A DNA stretch of 64,000 bases from assembly GCA_041394885.1 (NCBI GenBank), contig JAWKHI010000003.1, forward strand, positions 62,001-126,000, given 5' to 3'. The first letter of the stretch is position 1, and every line of letters starts with the position of its first letter. A program made the position numbers and the translations under genes. Source of the DNA: DSOI01 sp041394885. GTDB lineage: Bacteria; Acidobacteriota; Terriglobia; Bryobacterales; Bryobacteraceae. Positions 34,705 to 45,889 of this stretch are shown here, in pieces. The notes beneath the pieces were generated by a model. It had not been told where the DNA came from, did no database searches, and worked only from the letters and a program-made list of their open reading frames with translations.

Positions 34705-34754
34705 CCCGATTGGATGGCTGCCGGTCAAAAAAAACCAGTGGCCATTCAATCGGG
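34705..34754. repeat. Imperfect inverted repeat with A8 loop upstream of the aldolase gene
   Basis: CCCGATTGGATGGC (34705-34718) pairs with GCCATTCAATCGGG (34741-34754), 13 of 14 bases, around a 22-base loop that contains eight consecutive A residues. It sits between the 3' end of the surface protein at 34815 and the aldolase start at 34658, both minus strand. It could be an operator for a dimeric regulator or a terminator for the upstream operon; it has no T run directly after the stem on the minus strand. Confidence 0.6.
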
Positions 34755-34814
34755 CAGAAAGGCCCAGTTGCGTTCGCGGGCGTTCGTATGCGCAGCCGTT
34801 GGACGCGGCCCGCT

Positions 34815-36977
34815 CTAGCGCAGGCTCAGCGTCACCGCCGGCGAGGTGCCGGCCGAGTTGGTGAGCGTTACCGCCACCGACTGGATCGTATCGATCACCG
34901 AACTCACGTTGGCGACATCACCCGACAGTGTCAGCGGCACCGTGGCGGAGAAGAGACTGCCGAAATTGGCGGACTGAGCGCCTTGGAAGTAGCCGAGGAA
35001 GGCCGCTTCCACGGGAAGCGTGAGCGAGGTGGTCTGGACGTTTTCACCCGAGGTGGGCGTAAACCGCAGTTCCATCCGCGAGACGGAGCGATTGGTGGCG
35101 TAGCCGTTCACCAGAAGCGTGAGCACGTTGGCCGTCCGGCTGGCTACCGAGACTCCGAGCACCACCGGAGCGCCCGAGGCGACGCTGAGCGTGGCTTGCG
35201 GCGGCGCCGACGGTGTGAGGTTGATGCCGCCGTCGGTGGTGTTGATCACCGGCGACACGACAATGGTTCCCGCCACGCTGCCGGTCTGCACGCGGATTTG
35301 GGTTTGATTGTTCGGGAAGACGGCTCTGGTCGAATTGGCCGGGATCGTGAAATTGACGGTGCGACCACCAGCCGCGAACTGAACGGCCGGATCATTCGCG
35401 AACACGTCGGAACTGAAGGCGAGGTTCAGCGTCCCGCTCAGGGCGAGCGGATAGGCGCTGGCGAGCGTCAGCCCGATCGCGGGCTGCGAGAGCGCGGACT
35501 GGGCCCCGGAGGCTCCTTCGAAGCGGATGGCCGGGAGCGGCGGTGGCGCGTTACCCGCCCCGGAGAGCGTGAAGCTGAGGTTATCCACGCGCAGCGTGGC
35601 TGTAGATGTGCCGAGAGCCACGGGCGCGAACGCGATGCGGAATCCCGCCGACGCGTTGGGTTCGAGCTGGATCGGAAGCGCGGGCAGATTCTCCAGCACG
35701 AACACGGTGGAAGGCGCGGCCAGCCCGATCGAGGAAACCGTGGTGGGCGCGTTGCCGGTGTTGGTCATCGTGAACTGCAGTCCGCCGGTGGACCCGACGC
35801 CGGTGGGCGTGAAGATGACGGTGCCGCCATTGGACACCGAGGTCGAGATATTGTTGGAGGCGAAATTGAATTCGAGCTTGGACCCGAGAGCGTTTGCCGT
35901 GAGATCGAAATCGTCGGAGCCGATTCGGAGGCGGCCCGCCGCGCGGCCGGGCGTGGTCGGCTGGAAGTTCACCGTCAAGGAGAAGCTCTGGCCGATGGGC
36001 ACCAGCAGGGGCAGCAGAGGCGCATCGCTCAGGCTATAACCCGCGCCAGCCACGCTGATCGTGGTAATGCGCGTGTCGGCGTTGCCGGCGTTGCGGAAGC
36101 GAACCAGGACCGAAGTCTTGTCGCCGCCGGCTTGCGCGTCGGGCACGGCGAGCGTCTGATTGGGAAGCAACGGCATCCCGGCGCCATCGGTGAAGTATTC
36201 GTACAGGAAACGGGAGCCGCTGGCGGCCCCGGCCAGGCTGAACGTGGCGCGGCGATCGGCGGTGGCAACGGCAAGCGATCCGGTGGCAGGGTCGAACGTC
36301 TTCGGAGTGAAGGTGACGTTGAACCGGATTTCGCGGCCAGCCTCGACAACGGTTCCAGCCAGCGGGACGCCGGCGGAGGCAAAGCCATTGCCGGAGACGG
36401 TAGCGCTATTGAACACGCCTTGATAGGTGCCGCGATTCTGCGCCACGACGATGGCGGTGGAGGTGGCGTCAATGGCGGTATCGGGGAACTGTATGGAGCC
36501 GCCGTCATTCAGCAGCACCTGGTTCGAGCCTTGGGGAATCGCGCTGAATACGAACTCGGGAGCGATGCCGGCAAGCGTGAAGCTCATCGTGCCGGTGCGG
36601 TTGTCCACCGTGTAGTTGATCTGCAGGCGGCCGTTGGTGCGGGCGCTGGTCGAAGCCTTGTATTGCACCTGGAGGCCGAAGTTGCCGTTGCGGTCCACGG
36701 TGAACGGCGCGGCCGGAACGCTCGGGAGCGAGAAGTCCGTGGATCCGCTCAACTGGATGAAGTTCACCTGCACCTGCGAGGTGACGCGGCTGCCGATCGC
36801 GAATCCGGCTGAGGCCGTCTGGCCGATGCCCGCGGCAGCCAAGGTGACGGTGGCGTTGTCGGCCACGTCGAGCGTTGCGTCTGCGAGCGAGACACGGACA
36901 TCAAACGGGGCCGTCGTTTGGGCCCAGGAGGCAGCCGCCAGGCTGGCTGCGAAAATCAGATTCCGAAATCCTTGCAC
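34815..36977 (-). CDS. Secreted surface protein with choice-of-anchor-D/Hydin-type Ig-like repeats
   Basis: 720 residues with a signal peptide (MQGFRNLIFAASLAAASWAQ). The mature part is a chain of about five Ig-like beta-sandwich repeats of ~100 residues. Typical strand motifs are VEAGREIRFNVTFTPKTFDP, SLTVNFQPTTPGRAAGRLRI, FTMTNTGNAPTTVSS and FRIAFAPVALGTSTATLRV, the 'choice-of-anchor D' (ASPM/SPD-2/Hydin) pattern. The last third has ATLSVASGAPVVLGVSVAS. No PEP-CTERM or other sorting tail is seen. It probably forms an extracellular fibre, adhesin or binding surface. It starts 3 bases after the propeller gene stop, so it is the last gene of a three-gene operon. Confidence 0.8.
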   Translation of the reverse strand: MQGFRNLIFAASLAAASWAQTTAPFDVRVSLADATLDVADNATVTLAAAGIGQTASAGFAIGSRVTSQVQVNFIQLSGSTDFSLPSVPAAPFTVDRNGNFGLQVQYKASTSARTNGRLQINYTVDNRTGTMSFTLAGIAPEFVFSAIPQGSNQVLLNDGGSIQFPDTAIDATSTAIVVAQNRGTYQGVFNSATVSGNGFASAGVPLAGTVVEAGREIRFNVTFTPKTFDPATGSLAVATADRRATFSLAGAASGSRFLYEYFTDGAGMPLLPNQTLAVPDAQAGGDKTSVLVRFRNAGNADTRITTISVAGAGYSLSDAPLLPLLVPIGQSFSLTVNFQPTTPGRAAGRLRIGSDDFDLTANALGSKLEFNFASNNISTSVSNGGTVIFTPTGVGSTGGLQFTMTNTGNAPTTVSSIGLAAPSTVFVLENLPALPIQLEPNASAGFRIAFAPVALGTSTATLRVDNLSFTLSGAGNAPPPLPAIRFEGASGAQSALSQPAIGLTLASAYPLALSGTLNLAFSSDVFANDPAVQFAAGGRTVNFTIPANSTRAVFPNNQTQIRVQTGSVAGTIVVSPVINTTDGGINLTPSAPPQATLSVASGAPVVLGVSVASRTANVLTLLVNGYATNRSVSRMELRFTPTSGENVQTTSLTLPVEAAFLGYFQGAQSANFGSLFSATVPLTLSGDVANVSSVIDTIQSVAVTLTNSAGTSPAVTLSLR

Positions 36978-36980
36978 GAC

Positions 36981-37937
36981 CTATTCCTCCACCGAATCCG
37001 CGGCTTGGGATTCGAATGCTCCCGATTGCGGCACGAACAAAACCGCCCGGCGCGCCGGATCGAAAATCTCGATCGAGCCGGAACCAGCCGCCTGCGTCAT
37101 CAAAAAACGTCCACTGGAGAGACGCTCCATCCCGGTGGCGTCGAACGCGAGATCGAGCGAGAAAAGCATCTCGCTGGAATCGAGACGCACCGCCGAGAGC
37201 TTGTGAGAGCCTCGGTCCGCTACGTAGAGCGTGTTGCCGGAAACGCCGAGCGCGGAGGGCGCATCGAGGCCAGCGGCCTCCCCCAGCAGGAAGGCCACCT
37301 CGGCGCTCGCTTCGAGCCCGCCGATCTGGTGGATCTCCTTGCGCAGTGGCGAGGCGGCGTAGAGGCGGTCGCCGGCAGCATTCATCGCCAGAGCGGTTAC
37401 ACCCTCGAGCGGCGCCAGCAATTCCGCAGCTTCGCCCAACCGGAACAAACCGCTTTCGGTGGCAACGATCAGAGTGCCGCGGCCGGCCACGGCGAGCGCC
37501 GTGATTTTACCGTCGAACTCCCCGAGTGCAACTGCTTCCGGGGTAGCGTCCAGATTGCGGAACAGCGCGAGCGCCGATCCCTTGGCCGCGAACGCAGTCC
37601 CATCGGCGCTCCACGCGCCTAGGGCCAGTTCGCCCTCCCAGGCTCCCAGATCGACCGCGGAGCCATCGGCGGTGGAGATCAGCACCAACCGGCCGTTGCG
37701 CGACGCGACTGCCCGGGCGCCATCCGGCGCGATCGAGGCGCCGTCCAACCCGGAGGCGAGATCGCCGCCCAGGTACGCAGCGCCGGGCACACCGACGATC
37801 AGCCGGATCGCCTTATCCGCCGGGTCATACACAAAGCCGGAGTTGGGGCCGGCGAGATTCTGCGCCGACAGCATGCCCGCGCAGGCGAGGGCCACAGAGA
37901 TCGGGCTTAGTATTCGATTCCACATTTCTCGAGACAT
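36981..37937 (-). CDS. Secreted NHL/YncE-like beta-propeller protein
   Basis: 318 residues with a signal peptide (ILSPISVALACAGMLSAQN). Repeats of about 40 residues carry blade-like strands: GRLVLISTADGSAVDLG, GKITALAVAGRGTLIVATES, GVTALAMNAAGDRLYAAS, and LGVSGNTLYVADRGSHKLSA, which resembles an NHL repeat. It ends acidic (SVEE). It probably folds as a six- or seven-bladed propeller in the periplasm or outside the cell. No catalytic residue pattern is visible. It lies in the middle of the surface-protein operon, 29 bases after the Ig-like gene and 3 bases before the Hydin-type gene. Confidence 0.75.
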   Translation of the reverse strand: MSREMWNRILSPISVALACAGMLSAQNLAGPNSGFVYDPADKAIRLIVGVPGAAYLGGDLASGLDGASIAPDGARAVASRNGRLVLISTADGSAVDLGAWEGELALGAWSADGTAFAAKGSALALFRNLDATPEAVALGEFDGKITALAVAGRGTLIVATESGLFRLGEAAELLAPLEGVTALAMNAAGDRLYAASPLRKEIHQIGGLEASAEVAFLLGEAAGLDAPSALGVSGNTLYVADRGSHKLSAVRLDSSEMLFSLDLAFDATGMERLSSGRFLMTQAAGSGSIEIFDPARRAVLFVPQSGAFESQAADSVEE

Positions 37938-37966
37938 GACGAACCTTTTCCGTTTCGTGAGGGATG

Positions 37967-38605
37967 TTACCGGGGAACGGCGACCGTAACCGCGCCGGGT
38001 GAGATGCTCACCGGCGTGCTGGCGGTGGAGGTGCTGGTACCGTTGTCACCGCGGACAGCCGCGGCGATGCCGCCGAGAGCGGCCGCGGTCCCTGCCAGCG
38101 CAACCCACTTCCACAACCCGGATTTCTTCGCCGACACCGACGATCCGGTCGCGCTTTCCACGTTGGATTGGGCGATCACGGCGGTGCCTTTTTGCGTACC
38201 GGAGGTCGCGGTGACCTTGATATTGAAGCGCCCCGGCTCTGAGTTGGGGGTGAAGCCGGTAGCCGATGCGCGGCCCTGTTCGTCGGTCCGCACCGTCTGC
38301 GTGTTGAGCCAGCCGTTGAACACGCCGCTGGGGCCGACCATGGGTAGTTGGAAGACGACCTCGGCGCCGGCGACGGGCTTGTCCGCTTCGTCTTTCACTT
38401 CGACCACCGGCGCGGTGGCCGTCCTGGTGCGAACGTTATTCTTCGCGCCTTCGCCCTCCACAACCGCGATCTTCAATGTTTCCTTCACATCGACCAACTG
38501 ATTGGCCGGTCCGGTAGCCTGTTGCGCCGGCAGCGTCATCACGCCGGCCAGCAGGCACGCAAAGAATTGGTTCAGACGCAAAATGCCTCCACGGGGGTTC
38601 CGCAT
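37967..38605 (-). CDS. Secreted Ig-like (Big/invasin-type) protein with internal hydrophobic helix
   Basis: 212 residues. A signal peptide (FFACLLAGVMTLPAQQ) precedes one Ig-like domain with the invasin-type motif VVEVKDEADKPVAGAEVVFQ and VRTDEQGRASATGFTPNSEP, and FNIKVTATSGTQKGTAVIAQ. Near the C-terminus a hydrophobic helix (LWKWVALAGTAAALGGIAAA) is followed by a Ser/Thr-rich tail. The arrangement KKSGLWKW-helix suggests membrane attachment with a short external tail. It is the first gene of the operon with the propeller and the Hydin-type protein; a joint surface structure is an inference. Confidence 0.75.
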   Translation of the reverse strand: MRNPRGGILRLNQFFACLLAGVMTLPAQQATGPANQLVDVKETLKIAVVEGEGAKNNVRTRTATAPVVEVKDEADKPVAGAEVVFQLPMVGPSGVFNGWLNTQTVRTDEQGRASATGFTPNSEPGRFNIKVTATSGTQKGTAVIAQSNVESATGSSVSAKKSGLWKWVALAGTAAALGGIAAAVRGDNGTSTSTASTPVSISPGAVTVAVPR

Positions 38606-38841
38606 GCGCGGGTAACCTAACGACTATATCATGCGATCCAGCGTTTCCACTCGATGGCGCAAGGCCGGATCGCTTTGGGTCCGGAAGTGGTTAAGACGAC
38701 AACCGAGACCAAAGGTTACGAGCCAGGTTACAGAATCCGGTTCGGCCCACCTGTGGCCGCTCCGTCACAGGACTACACCCGCACAGGCCAGTGTTTTTAT
38801 AGTTTTGCGCAGTGGCCCACCGCGTGCCTAAGGAGTGGGGC

Positions 38842-40176
38842 ATGCGAACGGCGAAACAGCAGACCGGTTTCGGAAGGGCGCGACGGTTGGCTGCCTTCTT
38901 CCTGCCGGCCGCGGTTCTCGCTGGGGCGATGGCCGGTTCCGCCCTCGCCCGCACCCAGGAATCGGGCGAGGCCGGCCTGGCCAACGTCAACGCACGCTAC
39001 GTGGTGGAAGCCATTGCGGTCGAACCAGTGGGGTTAGCACGTCTCAGCCCGGGCTTGCGGGACCGGGTCCAGACGCTGGTCGGCGGGCGATTCGATCAAC
39101 AGTTGCTCGATGAGCTCGGCTCTCTGATCCGGCGCGAGATGACAAACTGGGACGTCACCATGAATGTAAGCAAGGGAACCGCACCCGAGCATCTCCGGGT
39201 GACCTTCGACGTCAAGCGGCGCGCGCAGGAAGTGAAACTAACCCTGCCTCGGCTGGTGTATCACTCGAAACAGAACTTCAGCTTCGGGCTCGACACAGGC
39301 TTCCGCCATGGCGCGCATACCGTCCGCGCTGGCGTGCTCTCCGACAATGACGAGCGCGTGGAACGCTTCTCAGGAGTGCGGGGCGGATACGAACTCGCGT
39401 TGTCGGAACGGGTGCGGGTAGGCGCCAACGCCGAAACGTGGCGCTCGCAGTGGAACCCGGCGACCGAAGAGGCCGTGGCCCCGGGATCGGCGGCGGGAAC
39501 GCCGGGGATCTACCGGACGCGAAACGGACTTAGCCCGTTCGCGGAAATCGATCTCCTCGGTCCGTCGAACAAGTTTGCACGGTCTCTCACGCTCCAGCTC
39601 GGCGTGAGTTTCGAACGGCTGCAAATGCAGTATCCAGCCGTTCGTAATGAACTTTCCAGCGCCGCCATCGGTACTCTGCGCTTCCAGCGGCGCTGGGAAG
39701 TCTCATCGAGCCGGACCTTGGACGTGGATGCGTCCTACGGGACGCGGATTGGCACGGCAAGCCTGGGCGGCGATTTCGGATACAGCCGCCATCATTGGCA
39801 GACCCGGGCCACCTTGCAGGAGGGCAGGCATCAGTGGATCGCGACGGCGCAGGCCGGCCGCATCGGCGGGCAGGCGCCTCTTTACGAACGCTTCGTGCTG
39901 GGCAACAGCCAGACGCTGCGCGGGTGGAATCGCTTCGAGTTGACTCCCTATGGAGCGTCGAGGATGGCGCATGGCTCGATCGAGTATCGATACCGTTTGC
40001 TACGGGCAATCTACGACACCGGTTCTGCATGGCAGGCCGGGACGGCGGCCAAGGTGCGCCACTCGGCGGCCATCGGCGTCACCAGTGGTGGGACAATGCA
40101 GATTAGTGCGCTGGTGGCGTTCCCGATCCGGGATGGCGCCATCGAGCCGGTCTTTATCACGGGTTTGTACTTTTGA
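38842..40176 (+). CDS. Omp85/BamA-TamA-like outer-membrane protein
   Basis: 444 residues from ATG 38842, with AAGGAG 8 bases upstream. The signal peptide ends near GSALA. A single POTRA-like domain (VVEAIAVEPVGLARLSPGLR, LIRREMTNWDVTMNVSKG) leads into a 16-strand-type D15 barrel: SFGLDTGFRHGAHTVRAGV, then the lid-lock RGW motif in SQTLRGWNRFELTPYG, EYRYRLLRAIYDTGSAWQ and the C-terminal GLYF ending in Phe. Only one POTRA is present, fewer than in BamA (5) or TamA (3), so it is a small Omp85-type translocase or insertase of unknown cargo. It heads a run with DUF4390, NtrY and NtrC genes. Confidence 0.8.
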   Translation: MRTAKQQTGFGRARRLAAFFLPAAVLAGAMAGSALARTQESGEAGLANVNARYVVEAIAVEPVGLARLSPGLRDRVQTLVGGRFDQQLLDELGSLIRREMTNWDVTMNVSKGTAPEHLRVTFDVKRRAQEVKLTLPRLVYHSKQNFSFGLDTGFRHGAHTVRAGVLSDNDERVERFSGVRGGYELALSERVRVGANAETWRSQWNPATEEAVAPGSAAGTPGIYRTRNGLSPFAEIDLLGPSNKFARSLTLQLGVSFERLQMQYPAVRNELSSAAIGTLRFQRRWEVSSSRTLDVDASYGTRIGTASLGGDFGYSRHHWQTRATLQEGRHQWIATAQAGRIGGQAPLYERFVLGNSQTLRGWNRFELTPYGASRMAHGSIEYRYRLLRAIYDTGSAWQAGTAAKVRHSAAIGVTSGGTMQISALVAFPIRDGAIEPVFITGLYF

Positions 40177-40183
40177 ACCGATC

Positions 40184-40804
40184 ATGAACCGGACCGAACT
40201 CAGCCGGAACAGATGCGTTGTGACGATCGGAGCGTTCCTCGCCACGGCGGGAATGGCGGCGGCCGTGGTGGCGAGGGCCGACTCGCTCGGCGTGCAGTTG
40301 CGCGAAGGCGAAGTCCACGTGACACTGCCGAGGATGGATTTGTTCCGGGGCGCCGTGCTGACACGGCTGAAAAACGGATCCGCGGTGGCGTTCGACTTCC
40401 ATTTGTCGCTGTGGACCGGCAACAAAGATATCGTCCGGCGCCGATCGTTCGAGCGCTTCGTGGTCAGCTACGACTTGTGGGAGGAGAAGTTCGCCGTGAC
40501 GACTCTGCGCAAACCGCGCGCGGCGGCCAACGGATTGTCCCCGCGCCAGGTGGAGCAATGGTGCCTCGAGCATATTTCCATTCCGGCGCCGGATTTGTCG
40601 CGCGAAACCCGTCTGGGCGCAAGACTCGACGTGCGGGCCGTCGATCCGGGCCGTGACGCGGAATTGTTCACCGGCGACGCATTGAGCCTCACCGGGCTGG
40701 TGGAACTTCTCAGCCGTCCGGCGCGCAAGGACGAGAACCGGTGGACGTTCGAATCGGCCGCAATCCAAATCGGCCAGTTGGGCAAGCAGGAGCCGCGCCC
40801 GTGA
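40184..40804 (+). CDS. DUF4390-like secreted protein
   Basis: 206 residues from ATG 40184, 7 bases after the Omp85 gene stop. A signal peptide (VVTIGAFLATAGMAAAVVARA) precedes a single domain with strands VQLREGEVHVTLPRMDLF, AVAFDFHLSLWTGNK, FERFVVSYDLWEEKFAVTTL and RLGARLDVRAVDP, ending RWTFESAAI. This layout matches the DUF4390 family, which in Betaproteobacteria is found directly before an NtrY-type kinase, as here. Its stop TGA overlaps the GTG start of the kinase (GTGA), showing translational coupling. A periplasmic sensing or accessory role is inferred from position, not shown. Confidence 0.72.
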   Translation: MNRTELSRNRCVVTIGAFLATAGMAAAVVARADSLGVQLREGEVHVTLPRMDLFRGAVLTRLKNGSAVAFDFHLSLWTGNKDIVRRRSFERFVVSYDLWEEKFAVTTLRKPRAAANGLSPRQVEQWCLEHISIPAPDLSRETRLGARLDVRAVDPGRDAELFTGDALSLTGLVELLSRPARKDENRWTFESAAIQIGQLGKQEPRP

Positions 40805-42089
40805 CACGGCTTAGGAAACGCCTGGTCCTGTTGTTTCTGGCCGCGACGCTACCGCCGATGGGCGTGACGCTGTGGGTGGCGCATTCCCTCATCGATCGCA
40901 GCCTGAGTTCGTCTTCGGTGTTCGAGCTGGACCGCGTTTCAGCCACTCTCGAAAACACGGCGCGAATGCTCTACCAGCGTGAACGCGACGCATTGCGCGA
41001 CGGCGCGGCGTCCGGCGCCGCGCCAGCCGAACGATTCGAGGCATCGGCGAGCCGGCATTGGCCCCGCGAGATTCGCGCCTTCGCGGACTCCGGGGCGGAG
41101 TCACTGTTCGCGCCCGGCGGGCGCGACGGCGACACGATCACTCTTCTTGCCCGCGATGGCAACGATATCGTCCGCTACTCGCGGCGGCTGGAAGGCGTGG
41201 CGTTCGAGGCGATCCGGCGCGACTACGCGCGGGCCAGGGACATCGTCGAGCAGGCCCGGTCGCGCGATCTGCGCCGCGGCTTCCTGTACACCTTTCTTTT
41301 GCTGGCGGCGATCCCATGGCTGGCGGCCTTAGGGATCCTCACCCTCTCCGCGCACAGGATCTCGAAGGTGGCCATGGAAGCCTATGACCGCATGGCGCGA
41401 GACCTCCAACAATCGCGGGAGCGGCTGGTCTACCTCACCCGTCTGGAAAGCTGGCAGGCGCTGGCGAGGAAAACGGCCCACGAGGTGAAGAATTCACTGA
41501 CGCCCATCCGCTTGACGATGGAGGAACTGGCGTCGCGGCATCAGGAAACTCCTGATTCGTTCGAGACGCAGGCGGCGCGGATCATCGCCGACGAGGTCAC
41601 CTCGCTCGAGCGCCGTGTGCGGGCGTTTTCCGAATTCGCCGCCGAGCCGCCGGTGAATCTGAAGCCGGTGGACGCGGCTGAGTTGGTGCGGGAGCGGGTT
41701 GCTTTCCTCAAAGCGGCCCATCCGGGGATCCGTTACCAGGTGCGAATCGCCGAGGCGGGCGGGCCGGTGCTGGGGGATGAAGATCTGTTGAAGGCGGCGC
41801 TCACGAATCTGCTCGAGAATGCGGCGGAAGCGGCGGGACCAACCGGGATGGTGCTGGCGCAAACGGTACCCGACGGAAATGCGATCGCCATCGAGGTGCA
41901 TGATTCCGGACCGGGACTGTCGGCGCAGGCTCTCCAAACCCTGTTCGAGCCGACGATCTCGTTCAAGCGGGGCGGCATGGGGCTCGGGCTCTCGATCGCG
42001 CGCAAAAGCGCCGTGCTGTGCGGCGGCGACATCGTGCCGGTGGAGGGCGCGCTCGGCGGGGCCGGATTCCGGGTAATGCTTTCGGCGGC

Positions 42090-42093
<4 letters not shown>
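40801..42093 (+). CDS. ntrY: NtrY-type sensor histidine kinase
   Basis: 430 residues from GTG 40801, which overlaps the previous stop. Two membrane helices (LVLLFLAATLPPMGVTLWVA near the start; YTFLLLAAIPWLAALGILTL about residue 165) enclose a small extracytoplasmic loop of ~120 residues. The cytoplasmic part has the H-box KTAHEVKNSLTPIRLTMEEL, the form typical of NtrY. The ATPase has the N-box LTNLLENAAEAAG, the G1 box VHDSGPGLSAQ and the G2 box GGMGLGLSIARK. A PAS domain is not apparent. It should phosphorylate the sigma-54 activator encoded just downstream, whose GTG start overlaps this gene's stop (GTGA). Confidence 0.9.
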
Positions 42094-43421
<1,328 letters not shown>

Positions 43422-43537
43422 ATAGCGCGCTCCAGCTACCGGGTCCGGACAAGTGGCATCGCTCCGGCGGCAAATTGCACCTTCCCGGCGCGAGGAGCCT
43501 TCCGTAGAAGCCCCGTACACCGCAGCTTCTTACCAGG

Positions 43538-43924
43538 CTAGGGAATCATCACCGTCGTCTGCCCCGGCATCGTGATTTGGATCACGCCTCCCCACATGCA
43601 CATCAGCTTGCTCGAATTGTCGAGCGCTGGAATGCCGGCAATGAGGACCGTGGGAGCGCCGGGGACCCACGGAGCCGGTGTGTTGGGCATGCACGGCATG
43701 GGGGTGAGCACGCCGAGCGCGGCCGCGGTGGCCGCGGCCACGGCCGGATTGGCGAGGGAGGTGCAAACGCCAAACGGCAGCACGTTCAACATCGGCTTGC
43801 CATCCATGATATTGGCCGTCGGTGTTCCGGTATAGACGCGGTTGGCTGGCAACACGGCGAGTGAGGACGGCGCCGCTCCGAAACTGCATTTGAGCATCGC
43901 GCCCGCACAGACTTGCTCCGCCAT
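43538..43924 (-). CDS. DUF4280 PAAR-like protein of the T6SS locus
   Basis: 128 residues from ATG 43922-43924, with GGAGG 8 bases upstream. MAEQVCAGAMLKCSFGAAPS is the DUF4280 (PAAR-like) start, with MLKCSFG typical; NIMDGKPMLNVLPFGVC and KLMCMWGGVIQITMPGQ follow. Conserved cysteines (C in CAGA, KCS, GVC, MCM) may bind metal as at the tip of PAAR cones. PAAR-like proteins sharpen the VgrG spike and can carry effectors; no effector domain is fused here. It lies 48 bases after the degenerate vgrG on the same strand and is the last gene of the type VI locus. Confidence 0.85.
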   Translation of the reverse strand: MAEQVCAGAMLKCSFGAAPSSLAVLPANRVYTGTPTANIMDGKPMLNVLPFGVCTSLANPAVAAATAAALGVLTPMPCMPNTPAPWVPGAPTVLIAGIPALDNSSKLMCMWGGVIQITMPGQTTVMIP

Positions 43925-43971
43925 CGGGAAAACCTCCATGTCCCGGCCGGCTGGCGCCGGCCTGATTCGTG

Positions 43972-45889
43972 TCAATTGATTTTGACCAGCCCGCCCTTGA
44001 TGACCACCAGGCCACCGCCATCGACGACGTGCTCGCTCCCGGCCTCGCTCGTCAGCACCGTGCCGGCCTGTTGCAGGGTGGCGTGCCCGCCGAGTTGAAA
44101 TAAATCGAGGTTCCCGCGTCCATCTCGATGCCCGAGCCGGCCTTGAGAAGCCACCGAGCCACCGGCTTGAATCACGAGGATTGCCGTCGACGTGCAGCGT
44201 GTATGTACCCTTCACCTGGCCGGTGTAGTCGGCGCCGTTGTGTTTCTTTGTTGCCGTCACCTGAGCGTCCGGGTGCCCTTGTGGGTTTCGCGTTCGCACT
44301 GACCTCGATCGCACGGTTGCCTTCCGACACCGTCAGCAGGTCGTCCTTTTTCCGGACCAGAACCTGGCGTTGGCGGCCTACGGTGATCGACTGGTCATTC
44401 AGCACGTCGACGTTCATGTCTTTCTGCGCGCGCAGGTACACCTCCTCATCGCCGGCCTTGTCCTCCAACCGCAGTTCGTTCCAGCCGCCGCCGCCCCGCG
44501 AAGAATTGAGCGACCGTGCCGGTATCTGGCTTGGCCAGCAGCGGGTATGGCGTCGATTGTTCGGCGTTGTAGACGCATCCAGTGACCAGCGGGCGATCCG
44601 GGTCACCATCGAGGAAACTGACCACCACCTCCTGGCCGATCCGCGGCAGGAAGAAGCTGCCCCAGTTCTTGCCTGCCCACCCCTGGGCGACCCGGACCCA
44701 GCACGAACTGCTCTCGTCCCTGGCCGCGGACCGGTCCCAATGGAACTTCACCTTCACGCGCCCGTAGCTGTCGGTCCAGATCTCCTCTCCGCTTTTGCCG
44801 GTCACCGTCGCCGTTTGCGCGCCGGCGATCACCGGCCGCCGGGTCCGGGCGCGGGGGCGGTAGCCGATGTCGGCGGGAACGGCGCTGAAGGTGTTGCGGT
44901 AGGGCGGTCTGCGTGCTCGGTCGACACCCGGTCGCCACGTAGGCGATGTTGCGCTGGCGCGGAAAATGACCAGCGAGCGCAGCGGACTCCGGCGCCGAAC
45001 CCGCAGGCCGCTTCCGGCGCAGCATTGCGCCTCGGCTTCGCATCTCCACGAACGCCGGTTCGGGTTTCATCCGGTTGCCGATTGTAGCGGCTGTTCGGAT
45101 ACCGGTAGACAACGCGCCGGCCGCGTACCGGAGGTGGCGCAGAGGCTGGTGGAGGAGTCTCGATATGGCCAGGCGGCTTCCCACCCGTGGACCCGCTGCC
45201 CAAGGCACTCGGCAATGGTGTCCTCGGCAAATCCACTCATCCCCGGGCTCCGCCACCTGCACCGGCGCCGGCCTGTCCGCGGCTTGCCCATGCGCTCGCG
45301 CCACGTCGAGCACGAGGTGCGATCTCCGTTGATGTTCTCAAAAAGTAGAATATCCCTTCTTCCTGAACAGCTGCAGATGAACCTGAACGTCGTCTCGTAC
45401 TGCAACACGCAGGCGCATCACGCAGCGCGTGGGCGCGGCGAGACGCCCGTGTATGTGGTGAACCAGTTCCGCACGACTTTTCCTGCGATGTCGGGAGTCA
45501 CACGTTCGGGAAAGATGCGGCACCGGAGTTCATCGTCAGCAGCCACAACCACGGCCGAGCGGGACCAATAGATGCCGCGCCCGCGTCCACTCCGGTCTGG
45601 AGCCGCCCGTCCCGCCACCCCGTGTACTTCGCCGTGCCTCGCCCGTCGGCGCCGATCTCTGAGGTGCACACGCCCTTCCCGATCAACGCGTTGAGACCGA
45701 GCGCCGGATCGGCCGACGGGCAGTTCCACCCGGTATGAACAGCCCCGACACCCGGTTCCTCGCCGCGATAGGAGGTGACCGTGAACGCGCCGGGTCACGG
45801 CGTGTATCCGCACAAGCAGAATCCGGAGGCAGCCTGACCATCGCGCGCTCCCACGGTACGGGACTTCCCGGGACGCGGCAGCGGACACG
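43972..45889 (-). pseudogene. vgrG: Degenerate vgrG (tssI) spike gene
   Basis: Short matches to VgrG run in order but in all three frames. N-terminal gp27-like part: VTSYRGEE, NALIGKGVCTSEIGADGRG, RPWLWLLTMNSG, RIFPERVTPDIAGKVV, QYETTFRFICS and ILLFENINGD. The gp5 OB-fold at about 44500-44830 is clean: DSYGRVKVKFHWDRS, CWVRVAQGWAGKNWGSFFLP, EVVVSFLDGDPDRPLVTG. The spike helix end is EEVYLRAQKDMNVDVLNDQS and, in another frame, GGLVVIKGGLVKIN, stop at 43972. At least five frameshifts are needed to join them. The start is approximate. Either the tip gene has decayed or the assembly contains many indels in this stretch. Confidence 0.85.

Noticed and set aside
34485..36812. Very long open frame on the plus strand opposite the Hydin-type surface gene
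   Set aside because: It is a shadow of GC-rich coding sequence on the other strand: low-complexity Arg/Gly-rich translation, no family motifs, and the minus frame has a signal peptide and Ig-like repeats.
38781..38841. Sigma-54 promoter upstream of the Omp85-NtrY-NtrC operon
   Set aside because: No convincing TGGC-N8-TTGC spacing could be found; the GC-rich candidates lacked one of the two elements.
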